Of a stretch of 64,000 bases of DNA, positions 21,969 to 32,844 are shown one piece after another (the first letter of the stretch is position 1; each line of letters starts with the position of its first letter). A model generated the notes under the pieces. It was not told the origin of the DNA. It did not search any database and saw nothing but the letters and a program-made list of their open reading frames with translations. Position numbers and translations under genes: made by a program. The stretch is from Zarea fungicola (lineage: Eukaryota; Ascomycota; Sordariomycetes; Hypocreales; Cordycipitaceae): positions 8,284-72,283 of the forward strand of contig FWCC01000141.1 of NCBI GenBank assembly GCA_900169235.1, in the 5' to 3' direction.

Positions 21969-22147
21969 TAGTGCTCTATTCATTCAACTCAAGATTATTT
22001 AAGACACAGATTGAGTTCTTAGATGCCCTGCTACGTATCCCAATTTCTTTTTCCGGCTGCTACATTCCTGACACTGTCGCAGCTTTCTATGGTGATTTAG
22101 AACCTGTTCAATGGCAAAACTACCAAGTTATGTTCAAGAGACTGTGG

Positions 22148-22714
22148 TTACCGTTGACAGTTGCTTCCACTCCAGAAAGGCCAGCAAGCTGAGCAATCAG
22201 GGTTCGGTGCATCTTCTCCCTTGTGCACCTCGCACGTCGGCTCCTTAGCCACCACCATAGACTCATGCAAATAGTGATCCGGCCCTTCCTCCGCGCCGGT
22301 TTTACAATTACACGCGTCACTCACATCACCGTGAATCTCCTCGTAACGCGCCAATGCCATTGAATCGTCAATTATTGCTACTGCCAAAACTCGTTGGTTC
22401 GAATCTCCATCATAATCTTGGTGTAGGATAACATTATCAAAGATTTTCGATTCAAGACAGCTTGTATCGCCTGTGTTGTGCAGATGCTCGAGTTCGGCCC
22501 TGGCCTGCTCTCCGACGCGGACTTCGGGGTGTCGTTGCAGGAATTCGTCGATATCTTTTGAAGGTTTCAGAGAAACATTGGTCTGAACAGACATGATAGT
22601 AAAACCGTAGTGCTTCTCGGAGTCGTAGGACGGGAGTAAATAGCCAGAGGCTAAACAAGAAAGGACAAATTGCAGCAGTGTAAGGGAACAAGCGAAGAGA
22701 GTGCTTGCAATCAT
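22148..22714 (-). CDS. Putative secreted cysteine-containing protein 1
   Basis: Single-exon frame of 188 residues from the ATG at 22714. The start is hydrophobic (MIASTLFACSLTLLQFVLSC) and fits a signal peptide cleaved near residue 24. The mature part is acidic and has seven Cys, mostly in the C-terminal third (DACNCKTG, PTCEVHK, PDCSACWP, SNCQR). I do not recognise a family. The frame is open upstream to 22891, but the inner ATG gives the only sensible signal peptide. Role unknown; effector-like by size and secretion only. Confidence 0.55.
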   Translation of the reverse strand: MIASTLFACSLTLLQFVLSCLASGYLLPSYDSEKHYGFTIMSVQTNVSLKPSKDIDEFLQRHPEVRVGEQARAELEHLHNTGDTSCLESKIFDNVILHQDYDGDSNQRVLAVAIIDDSMALARYEEIHGDVSDACNCKTGAEEGPDHYLHESMVVAKEPTCEVHKGEDAPNPDCSACWPFWSGSNCQR

Positions 22715-23252
22715 AGTACAAGTAGGTCCTATGTAGCAGTAGGAATTACCGCTGGCTTCCCCCGTCGATGTCGGAGCCTGCTCGGATGTATAAGTCCGAC
22801 ACTGTCCTTCGTCACGTGCCGTCTCTCGTGCGACTTTGTGATCTTTTCGGCAGTGCCCTAACAAGCCTCTAGCGGCAGAGCTGGGTTTCATTGAAAATTG
22901 AGCTAGAAAATAGAATTATAATAAGTAATAGGATAATTAATACGGCAGAGACGTGGAACTAAAGAGTTGAGCTGTAGCAAAAACTTTTGTCAATTCAAGT
23001 CTAATCAACGTAGTTGTAGGCAAAGTGAATTAGCGCTACCAAGATACTCTACGGTTCAACTGATTGGTCTGCCCTCTCACTAGGATCTGTAGTAGCCTAA
23101 GCCTAAAGAATAGATATAAACTATTTTAGATCCAATATCCTTGGCTATAAAAGCGACCGTTTTATAGACCGTTTAACCCAATTTCCTAAATGCTATTAGA
23201 AAAAAACATAATCAAGTCCAAGAAATATTATAATCATACCTTGAAGACTTGA
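22715..23252. other. AT-rich intergenic region
   Basis: Very AT-rich between about 22890 and 23240. No gene, RNA or repeat is recognised. It contains the upstream region of secreted protein 1. Confidence 0.5.
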
Positions 23253-23804
23253 CTAGCAACGAGGCGAGTACGCAGGAGGAGCAACCTCCCAGGGCTCGAC
23301 GATGTACGCAAGAGTTCGTATGTTGTGGATATATCCCCAACCACTGCATTGAGTGAGACTGGGGCAGCTGTTGAGAGTATCCCTGGCAGCCGCTGATGTC
23401 CAGACGTACGCCACAGGTCTAGGGACGCAATTGCTTTCGTTGCGGACGATAATCTTGCAACGACTCGCATTGGTCCTATAGGTCACGGTAAATAGAGGTC
23501 GAATTAGTTCAACCCTTGAGGATCTGCCCATGGCTTCAATCAAATTATCGCAGTCGTCTTCGTAGGCTTGTTGGTTCTGGTAAGTGGTGAGTTGATTACC
23601 CCAACACTGCTCATGCCCCCGCTTAGTTAGGCCAGTCGAACTTCCATCTCCAATGGCATCTCCAATGGTGACATTAGGATTAACTTCAATCTCTCCTTCC
23701 GCAAAAGATTCCATAAACAGGCCTGGTTCGACCTCAACAGCAGCAGCAGTAACGCTGGTGGCAGTGTAGGCCGCGGCAAGGAGGATGCTTGGAACAAAGC
23801 GCAT
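23253..23804 (-). CDS. Putative secreted protein 2 with Kex2-type propeptide
   Basis: Single-exon, 183 residues, ATG at 23804. An N-terminal signal peptide (MRFVPSILLAAAYTATSVTA) is followed by an acidic propeptide to a dibasic K61-R62. The mature chain, beginning GHEQCWG, has seven Cys and ends with a Cys. A TATA-like element (TATATAAAG on the minus strand) lies about 80 bp upstream at 23881-23890. The layout of signal, acidic pro-region, KR site and Cys-containing domain is common in fungal secreted effectors and defence proteins. No specific family is assigned. Confidence 0.7.
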   Translation of the reverse strand: MRFVPSILLAAAYTATSVTAAAVEVEPGLFMESFAEGEIEVNPNVTIGDAIGDGSSTGLTKRGHEQCWGNQLTTYQNQQAYEDDCDNLIEAMGRSSRVELIRPLFTVTYRTNASRCKIIVRNESNCVPRPVAYVWTSAAARDTLNSCPSLTQCSGWGYIHNIRTLAYIVEPWEVAPPAYSPRC

Positions 23805-26078
23805 GATGAGTAATTCTTGAACTGTAGTAGATTGTGTTGAATTCTTTTTGAAATAACGCCTTTGTCAGGGCGAAGGCTCCCTTTATATATAAGACAGAGC
23901 CCACTCTAGAGCCGCTTGATACTCAAGACTCATATTGTAGGTGCAGGGTTTAAGCTTACATTTCTGTTAAGGGTAAGTCCGCGCCGCCTACCTTGACAGA
24001 TCACAGACGAGCATCGCGGTATGGGCAATTCCGTAAACTTACTCAGCAGAATGACTCGTAGCTCAGAGTCATTGTGAGTGGGAACTCATTCTTACAAGTG
24101 GCTCGGAAATGATAGCTGTAGCCTGATGATGTAATACACGCGAGGAAGGTCCGGTTAATAGATCCGAGGCTGCTGTGACCTAGATGGGATAAGTCAGCCC
24201 TAATTCTTGCAGAAACATAGGACCTACATCCACCCATAGTACTTCAAGCACCCCCCTTATAATATTCTCTCAAACAAAGCCCCCGGCATATTCCGGGAAG
24301 GGGATCCAACCAAGGCAACACACCATCGCGACCTTTGAGGTGGAGGACTTTGTGCGTGTAGTTATAATCGCAATGACTTATGATACACGGGCTGAGGGGC
24401 GTCTCGCTCAGCTGGTATGCAATTTGCGCCTTGATGATGATAGAAGTCTAGCCATAGCTGGGAGAGAAATTCGTATTATTTATTCCTTCATTTAGTATGC
24501 CGGCATTGTACGTTAGGGTACCGCCACGAACACTGTAAAATAATATGGATAGCATCTTACCGCTCGGGTTATCATTTAACCCCCAAGTTAAACTGGAGTG
24601 CATGTGATAATATGATCGACTATGCAAGGTACTGAGCACGCTTAGTAGGTGCTGGGAACTATCCGTGGAAGAGGTTCCCAACACAATCTATCGAATGCGA
24701 TGGGGGTGTGGCACATGTAGGGGGGTGCCTACTTTGGGAGTGTCACGCAGAGCAGAAATTATGCGCACGTTTGATTGGGTAAAGAAAGGAGCTATGGAGG
24801 GAGGGTGCGATGATACCCCCTAATGGGGTAGCCCTGGGCAACCTGCTTAAGTTGCCATGTGGTTTATTGCCTGCGAAAGTGTAGCCTCTGCCCAAGCCGA
24901 CACCCTTCGTGAGTCGGTAATCACACCCGGCGCAACAGTTAGTGTATCTAGCTAACCTTAAACAGCTGCAAGCCACGAGCTTCCCTGACATTTTTCCGGG
25001 TCTCTGTGAGCCGCAATCTGTGGATATAAACTTCAAATGCTGATCGGGAATTATCTCGGCTATTATTCCTGACGGTGGACTAACCATACTTGTACTGGAC
25101 TTGCCTTTAGTTGTATTATTTCTTTTTCTCACTGGTACGAACCCACCTAAATTGACATGAACAAAATAATGAAGTGTTGTGACTGCTGAGTCAGGTCAAG
25201 CAGCTCTTCTGATAAAGCCTGACTCCTGCCGCAACAGGCTTCCCTCGGTCAAACGCCCTGATCGACAGCAGCCTGCCGTCAATATGAGGCCATCACGGCA
25301 GCTGAGGAGGAAAGAAGAACCTGTCTCGTTTGTTGTTTGCTTTTCCTATTCATGAACTTCTGTATATAGAAGAGGAAGTCCCCCTCTATCCGTAGCTAGT
25401 TTCAATCACAATCAGTTACAATAAGCATACATACTGATAGACGCCCCTCTCAGTACCGTGCCTAGTAACTACTCGTGATATACCAACATGACGTCTTTTT
25501 TTCTACACATAGGTCTGCGTGATTGGCCGACAACCCTGTATAGCTGTACTGATGTACTTGATTAGTATTGTATTGTTTCTTGACCTCGGCTGATCCATGC
25601 ACTTATCCAGTTTTGCTATGTGACAGAGGAAGACCAAGAGACAGGCAAGTCAAAACGACATGTGGCTGACTCTGTCATGCAGGCAGCTGCAAGCTACCAA
25701 CTGCTCCGTACAATCTGATTGGCCATGTTTCCTTCTGGCTGTGCTTCGGTCCCGGCGAGGCTTTATTCACTTGGTAAACTCAAAACTTGAACGGTCTAGG
25801 TATCACATCTTAAACAGGTGTCACATATATCTCAGCAGCCACGACTGGCCACATTGTGCAACGTTGAATAAATATATGTATTTCTATACTAAGAAAAAGA
25901 ATTTGCCCCTAATTTCCACCGTGAGCGAGTTCTTCTAAAGCTTGGCGAGTATCGCAGCAGTAGAGAGGTGAAAGAAATGCGTTTCATTTGCCACCATAGA
26001 ATCAAAGAAGAACAATAATAAAACTGAAATCTATAGATTCCTAGATCATGTAGGCAACTCAACGGTTATGTGAGATTC
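23805..26078. other. Gene-poor 2.3-kb region
   Basis: No supported gene. Several 60-130 codon frames (for example minus 24043-24237 and 24743-25132) lack a signal peptide or recognisable domain. One copy of the dispersed 23-bp repeat lies at 25174-25196. Confidence 0.4.
25174..25196 (+). repeat. Second copy of the dispersed 23-bp sequence
   Basis: It reads GTGTTGTGACTGCTGAGTCA plus three bases, and matches the reverse complement of window bases 1-23 with one mismatch. It may be the end of a transposable-element remnant. Confidence 0.5.
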
Positions 26079-26681
26079 TTAGCAGTTAAAGTACGCATAG
26101 AATGAGCTCCAACTGCCGCAACAGTTATCTGGGTTTGAGCAGCCTGAAGTCTTTCCATGCCAAATTCCAATCTTCTGGTGCGTGCTCCCCGCACAAGCCT
26201 GGTTGGGGTACATGTTGGCGGTCGGCTTAGGGTTACCTGAGAACTGCTGTCCTAGCCACGCGCTGTAGAGGGGCAGCTGATAGAAGATGCAAACTCCTCC
26301 GCAGCCAAAGTTGTAGGCACCGCCGAGATAACCCTCTGCTGGGCACCATTTCTGCACGTACACGTTGATCTGGTGAGCGCCGCTGCGCGCCTCGAGGGAG
26401 CTGCTGTTGCCACCTCCGAGATCCAAGACTGTGCCCGGAGTCCATTCAACGCGAGGGACCTCGTCGGGAACAAACCACTCGTGCCCATTCTCCATAGCCT
26501 CCGTCATGTTCTGGTACTCAGCCGGTGACATTTTGTACAGTGGACCGTCATAGGTAACAACGGGCAATCCTAGTCCGTCGCTGCTTGCATCTCGGCCTTG
26601 GGCCATAATTTCAGCATCTTGGGCAAGGGTTGAGGCCCGGGCAAGCACGCCCAGGCAGAGGATCAAGATGCCTCTATTCAT
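26079..26681 (-). CDS. Putative secreted protein 3, eight-cysteine domain
   Basis: Single-exon, 200 residues, ATG at 26681. A signal peptide is followed by a long acidic pro-region ending at LEAR (R99). The mature domain of about 100 residues has eight Cys, consistent with four disulfides, including NFGCGGVC, SGCSNPDNCC and a C-terminal FNC. It is rich in Gly, Ser, Tyr and Trp. Family unknown. A TATA-like TTTATATATG at 26797-26806 lies about 120 bp upstream. The architecture parallels secreted proteins 2 and 4. Confidence 0.7.
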   Translation of the reverse strand: MNRGILILCLGVLARASTLAQDAEIMAQGRDASSDGLGLPVVTYDGPLYKMSPAEYQNMTEAMENGHEWFVPDEVPRVEWTPGTVLDLGGGNSSSLEARSGAHQINVYVQKWCPAEGYLGGAYNFGCGGVCIFYQLPLYSAWLGQQFSGNPKPTANMYPNQACAGSTHQKIGIWHGKTSGCSNPDNCCGSWSSFYAYFNC

Positions 26682-29569
26682 ATCTCCAGCCGTTGCGTTT
26701 GAAGTAATAGAGTGTAACTGTGAAGGATGTATGATATATTGGGTTGTATGTTGACTTTGGATTTTTCTGCACTGGACGACGGAGATACTTGGACGTTTAT
26801 ATATGTTTTATTCTTATTTAAAAAGTCTTTATAAATTCTTTTTTTTATCTAAAGAACTTTTGTAGACCTGGCAGGGGCTTGATAACAACTCTCCTTCTGA
26901 TTTTAATTCATCCTACTTCGTAAAGAAAAATGGATCTCATGTTGTCCGACAAGTTAGGCAGCAAAATGAGATTAAAACACTGCTTCAACTTGAGCTTTAT
27001 CTAACGTAGACTATTCTCAAAGCAAAGCAGGACTCACCAGTCCTCCTGCTAGTATTCTGTAGAACTTATATTATTGCTTTGATTATAACTACATTTTCCT
27101 CTGTCAAAAAATATTTGGCCCCCCAACCTAAAGTACATCCTGCTTGTTGTGATGGTCTGCAAACACCCATGATAAACGCCGGTTTTAGTTGTTCCACAGT
27201 GCTCGAACTTCAACAGATAGAGTGGAGCTGAAGCTGGTCCCATAGAAGAATACTGGTAGATTGTAACAATGATGACAAGGATAATAAAACAGTGAAAAGA
27301 TTGGATTTTCGTATTGGCACTAGTTATTGTATTTACAAGCTTCTGCTTGTCTCTTTACTGTGGTAGTATTCTTACTGTAACCGTGTCCATATATCCCCCA
27401 TCCACATCTACTCCAATGGTGTGGGGGGCACGGCAAGTCCCGGCGTCAGCTCGGAGTAGTTCAGCCGAAAGCCGCGGGATGAGAGAGACGAACCCATAGT
27501 GTTGCTAATGGCAGGCAGGGTCAATTCTGGCCTGAGGTGTACAAGACAGAGGGAAGTTGCGAGATGTTTAAAGATGATTTGCCACACAATTGAAAGACGG
27601 CGCTTTCTATGCTCAAAAGCATACACCAAACCCAAGAGTGTATTTTCATATGTTGATTTTCAAGAATTGCCTCTCATCATAGCGCTTATCATACCGGCGG
27701 GTCCTGAAAAGGCGCCCGGCTACCCAAACGCGTTAAGAAGCTCGAAGAGTTGGCCCATTCACCATGAAAATGTTTCGTCAAAATTACAGCTTACCAAACC
27801 TTCATCAGTTATCGTAACCGTATCAGTCATCTCGACCGTGCTAAAAACGATCCTGAACTAACCATCAAAGTTTCCAGCAGTTACAAGGTGGATAGCCACT
27901 CAGCCCATACAGGCTAATACCAACCATTCCTGGAGGATCCCAGCATGTCACGGTTTCCTTTGAAAACAATTCGGTTATATTAGGTGGACATTGTTGGCTT
28001 AAATGCATTTTATAGAGGCGTCCAGCACCCTTATACTTCCTCAACGTACAAACTCTCTCGACAATAACATACAAACGCCGCGAAATTGGCATTTTGGCGA
28101 GTCAGGTCAGTGAAAAGCGCAGGCCACATCCATCTCCTGAACCGCCTCCCTAACGGCGCCGCATCGTATCAATTCGGAGTTGAGTCAGCTGTTTGCCACA
28201 GATAACGCTAAATCGCTTGGCAGCGCCGAGCCTCGGTACGGTTCTTCGGGGATCTTGCAAGACTGATACAGTGACCATACAGAGAACATCGGGACGCCTA
28301 CTTCATGAGTACCTACCTGGGACATTGTAGTTTTAAGCCGCAATATGAATGATTTGGAGCCGGCGTGTAGGTCCCTTGGGCCCTAGACCAGCATCGAGCC
28401 CTACTGCCGAACACTCTGATCTGTTGTTTATGAACGCAGCTGGTCTGCAAGGCAAATTGAGCAAAGAATGAGGTGGATAGACTGATTTTCTCCTTTGCGA
28501 GGGCTGTTCTTCTTACTGATCCAATGGTTGTCACGTTCTTGTGGGAACCTGGTACGAAGTCAGAGTGAGCTAGCAAGTCATTGAACTGCATGGTTAGCAC
28601 TAAAATGTCGCGTGCAAGTCGCGCTGTTAACGCTTGTTTATGGATAATAATAAAAACGTAGAGCCGAAATGATCCCCATTCGTTCTACTTATCGCAGTTA
28701 ATGGTCGGACCAAAGCAGACCAGATCATTCCGATAACTACCGGTTAGTTAAATTAGTTGATTATGACCAAGTTAGACGGATGAATGAGACAGTTTGAAGC
28801 TTTCAGACTCACTGTCCGGACTATTCGGCGCGCTGAACTAATGTGAAGTAGCAATTGTACGATAGATTCCCCAGCCCTTGCATATCGCCTGGGTAAGTAG
28901 CGGTTTGGAGCTCAAGGTTTGGAAAAGTTGGATAAAGAGTCAGGGAGCATGGAAAAGGTATAATAATAAGTGCTGTGCAAGCTCTGTTATATCTGTTGAC
29001 CTGACTTTCTTGCAGCAAAATTGATGCAATGGAGTATTTGGACTTCCTTCACAGAGCAGAGCAATATTTATCAAGCAATCCCAGTTGTGGGCTCCGAACC
29101 CCCGGCCATTTTTTATTGCATTGGGTAGTCTTCCAACCCATATACACCAACAGAACCTTAGAGTATATTACCCTTCCTATGTGTTTGTAGGCCTAGTTCC
29201 CCAAGTTGAATATTAAAATAGGCAATAGTATTGAAAACAAGGCAAGTAGCGTTTTGGACCGCTTTGATGGCTGTTACTACCCACCCACACTTGTAGCTGA
29301 ACACAATTCCAAGAAGTTTTGTCTTTGCCGAAGGGAAGTTGTCAGAGGGTTGCACCCCAGGATAAAGCTTGGTATCAATATTTAATTCTCTAGACAAAAG
29401 ATAGACCTGTCGTCCTTTAATTCAGTTGCCTGATAGGCACTAATGATTCATTAAACAACAATGATATTAGGTGATAGTTACAGAGGTCCACACAGGTGCT
29501 TTATATATACTATATACTTCAATAGATGTAAATACCTACAAATAGCGCATCCAGTCAAGGTTGTATCAC
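26682..29569. other. Gene-poor 2.9-kb region
   Basis: No gene supported on either strand. Frames at 27314-27861 are short, overlapping and without recognisable motifs; they could be relics. No repeat or RNA gene was identified. Confidence 0.4.
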
Positions 29570-30451
29570 CTAGTTTGGATTGCCCCAGAGAGAACCGCCA
29601 AAGTTTCCTTGATCGCATTGCCTCTTGTCCCATCCACCACAACCGCTATTGCAGCCCATATTCCCCTGATTAACGCTGCCAGCGGCACCGGCAGCCTGGT
29701 TCACATTGGCGTAAGCGTAGTTATGGTCGTAATAGACATCTCTGGCAGGGAGACCATGCGAGGCAGAGCATTTTGTGTGACTCTGGTAGTTTGCGTATCC
29801 ATTATGGTAGGTCATCAGGGGCTGGTACCAGATAGAATGGCAGCCATTTTCCACATTGTTCCAGTTACACGTACGGGTATCGGAGATACCAAAGCTCTGA
29901 CCCCAGGAGAAACCAAACGTTGCTTTGAGTACGTCGGTAAACTCTAGCTGCAGTCCCACCGTCCAGGTTTGAGAGACACCGAAGCTATAGGCAATAGCCT
30001 CGCGGCAGTTGTCGCAGTAGAAGCAGCTGCCGATTTGGTGCCAACTCTGGTACCAGTATCCCCATTGGTGGGTGTCATACCATTTCTGTCTCTCAGTCCA
30101 GCACGGCTGCACAACATCGCGCTTAGTCATGTTGGCGATGAATGCCGCGTTTCCATCTTCGTATTCCTGGTACGGCTCATGTCTGCGGCTAATCACACTA
30201 TTCTCCTCACGGATAGCTTTGAGCTGCTCCCGAGTGTATAGGTTTCTCTTAAATTCCTTTGTGCCATTAGGGTGAGTGATCTCGGTGTGAACGTCGTGGA
30301 ATGGTGGTTTGATGGATAGGCAGATGGGATCTTTAGTGTCGTCCTTGCACTCCATAAAGGTAGCACCAGGTGGAGGATCCCCTCTAAGAATGAGGGGACC
30401 GGCAAGGCTGACCGCGGCTAGAGAAAGTGTAAAGATGCCGTAAAACAACAT
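29570..30451 (-). CDS. Putative secreted protein 4 (large, aromatic-rich)
   Basis: Single-exon, 293 residues, ATG at 30451. A signal peptide (MLFYGIFTLSLAAVSLAG) is followed by a charged pro-region with a dibasic K110-R111. The mature chain is rich in Trp, Tyr and Gly. It has GSCFYCDNC, then a stretch of alternating polar and hydrophobic residues (AYSFGVSQTWTVGLQLEF and KATFGFSWGQSFGISD), then CNW, GCHSIWYQPLMTY, and a Gly/Asn-rich tail with CNSGCGGWDKRQC. I have seen similar uncharacterised secreted proteins in other filamentous fungi, but I know no function. The alternating pattern suggests a beta-hairpin, which is inference. Confidence 0.75.
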   Translation of the reverse strand: MLFYGIFTLSLAAVSLAGPLILRGDPPPGATFMECKDDTKDPICLSIKPPFHDVHTEITHPNGTKEFKRNLYTREQLKAIREENSVISRRHEPYQEYEDGNAAFIANMTKRDVVQPCWTERQKWYDTHQWGYWYQSWHQIGSCFYCDNCREAIAYSFGVSQTWTVGLQLEFTDVLKATFGFSWGQSFGISDTRTCNWNNVENGCHSIWYQPLMTYHNGYANYQSHTKCSASHGLPARDVYYDHNYAYANVNQAAGAAGSVNQGNMGCNSGCGGWDKRQCDQGNFGGSLWGNPN

Positions 30452-32844
30452 TGTAGCGTGAAGGAAGTATTAGAAAGTGAAGAAAATGTTTTATCGTGAG
30501 AGTCTTGGACATTCTTACAGAGGGGATAACCTGCTCATTTTTATATCACGACTGCCGTGCTTCTTCCCACAGACGACACGTGCTAGACAAACAGGCTACT
30601 GCAATGTCGGATCCAGGTTCAACACTTCCCCATGTCAATATGAGGCTTTCGGTGTACGGTGAGGATAGTGTGAGTGTATTGTCCAACTAGCTATGCGGGG
30701 CTGTGGAGTGCAGGCAAACGGTGTATGAATCAAGGTTGGGATGCTGACTAGGGAATAAGCTCTATGGAGGACTTCTTAGCTCCGATAAGGCGACTATTGA
30801 TTAATTTTGTAGCCCTAGGCTCGCTCTAATCTTTATACCAATCCTCAAGTCAATATTATGGGAAGCTTACTGCGGCACGTGGTCGTAAACGTGGCCAGCG
30901 CAGGCTTCGCGGTTGGCCGCCTCGCTGGCATCTGAGATTGTGAATAGCTGCGCAATCGACAACGGCATGAATGTAACGTACACGTGCAACACACCTGTCA
31001 TCTCCCTCTCTCTGGTGCATACTGCCGAGTAAGCCGCCGCCATTGCCGAATGGCCACCTTAGCCCTACCAAACAACGTTAAAACAACATCATTAAATCAG
31101 AAAATAATATTAAAAACATAATTGATCAGATCTAGGTGTGCTTACATGACGCTTTTCGCACCTTGCTCGTTTTATAGCGTCTTTCGCTCTTGTTCTTTTT
31201 CTCTTTTCCTCATTCTCAGCTCGTTGGACTCGCCAGCGAGCCTTTACGAGGTCTTTCTGCTCTCCAGTCTTTGAATTCACTGCTCATGTTGGTAATTGTT
31301 AACTTTGTACAGGCTTCCTTTGATAGTTGTTCCCCTGAGACTTTACATGACAAAGTCCAACGTCAATTGAAAGTAAGTTTGTTGGTGCTTGAAATGGCGA
31401 AGAGAAAAGCCTGCCTGAAGACATTGGCGCAGGCTGTCCTGAAGCCTGTTGGATAGCGCTACCTCTCTTGACCCAATATGCAAGCGTTCTGACTCGGTTG
31501 CAAATTTGTTCACTGTGTCCATCAACCAAGTCGCTTAATGTGCTTTCTTGTCATTGGTTGATTACTGATTTGCGGCGGCAGTGACGCGGTCAAGTTGAAA
31601 GGTCGGCACCAACAGCCTTATCAGCGCGTTGCAGCCTTTCAATTCCAGATGAGATTTAAAATTTGATATTAAATGGCGAAAACTCGAGCGTCGTTCATCG
31701 ACGACTATGGCCGGCCATTGGGGGATTTCTACAAAAATCGTCGATCGTTCTAGTTGGTACCAATCATGAGTGCAGTGAGTGTCTCAACTCAAGATTTAGT
31801 CATTACATCTAATGCCCCAAGTTTACGATTGTCAATGTTGTAATTGGTTCGAATATACGAGCTTCAATGCAGTCGAGTGAATAACTAGCTGGCCGCCATT
31901 ATTTAGATCATGTTCGATAAGCTCCTAAGATAGTGTCCCCGAAGGCGCGGTGGAAAGTAACTAAATTGCACGCGCTATTCCTTGCCGCATTCTCTCCGCT
32001 AGTAACGAAAGAAGGGTCTTCGAGCACAATATACAAATTAAAGCGACTTATAGAGGTAGTTATGGGGTGTCTTTTACACTAGCAAATGACTAACAAAACT
32101 AGAGCATATATGTGTAAGTTACTGTCGGTATTCAGTCAGGAAGATGTGTGTATTGACGCTATTTAGGGGCTGTAGGGTACCATCAGTACTCTCTATCCGG
32201 AATAGCAGGTGTGAAAATAAGGGGCAAAGGGCTGACTCAACAGGTAGGAGGTACTTCCATAATCCGGCAGTTATCTATTCAGAGACTGCGGGTACTCTTA
32301 ACCTCATTGGTACAGAAGCGTGTGTTAATGTAGGTAAAATGATCACGGAGCACGAGATACCCCTATTGTATGGCAGGGCCCATGTTGAGTTTGGCAGTGG
32401 ATGTTAGACAGCCCTAATAAGCGCTAGCAGCCAGGCAGACGACAAATAAAATGCTGAATAGTCGCATTTCTATGTAGGTAAAAAAAACGTGGACAGTGTT
32501 ATTTTTTGTCAGCGCGCAGGTTCGTATTAGCGTTTCATCTGCGCGGCGTGACTGCGGTAGTTGGGAGGACCAAATCTGGTCGCTGAGCCGCGGTTGGCAA
32601 CGTCTACATTTCTGTTTTGTTCTCTCTTGTTTTTGAGTACGGTGAATTTTGGGCGATACTATCCTCACCTCCTAGTTTTCTTACCTAGTCGGTGGAAAGC
32701 GAAAGGCAGAATAGACGTCATAGTGGGCAGAAATGATCCGTAGACAAGTCACTGATATATTCAATCTGTTATTGTGTGAGCTAGCTGATTATAAATATTA
32801 CACTCTGAATCCGTGGCCTATTATCCACCAATAATTAGCCTACA
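30452..32844. other. Gene-poor 2.4-kb region
   Basis: No supported gene. Coding-like scraps occur: an 87-codon ATG frame at 32144-32407 (plus), a 27-codon frame at 31673, and a minus-strand frame around 30860-31030. None has a recognised domain. Confidence 0.4.

Noticed and set aside
24043..24237. A 64-codon minus-strand ATG frame near the secreted genes
   Set aside because: No signal peptide or recognised family; composition is not distinct from intergenic DNA.
27314..27861. Overlapping frames on both strands that could be a decayed gene
   Set aside because: No motif is recognisable, and starts and stops are inconsistent with any spliced model I could build.
31673..31756. A 27-codon ATG frame with protein-like sequence
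   Set aside because: Too short and without a plausible continuing exon.
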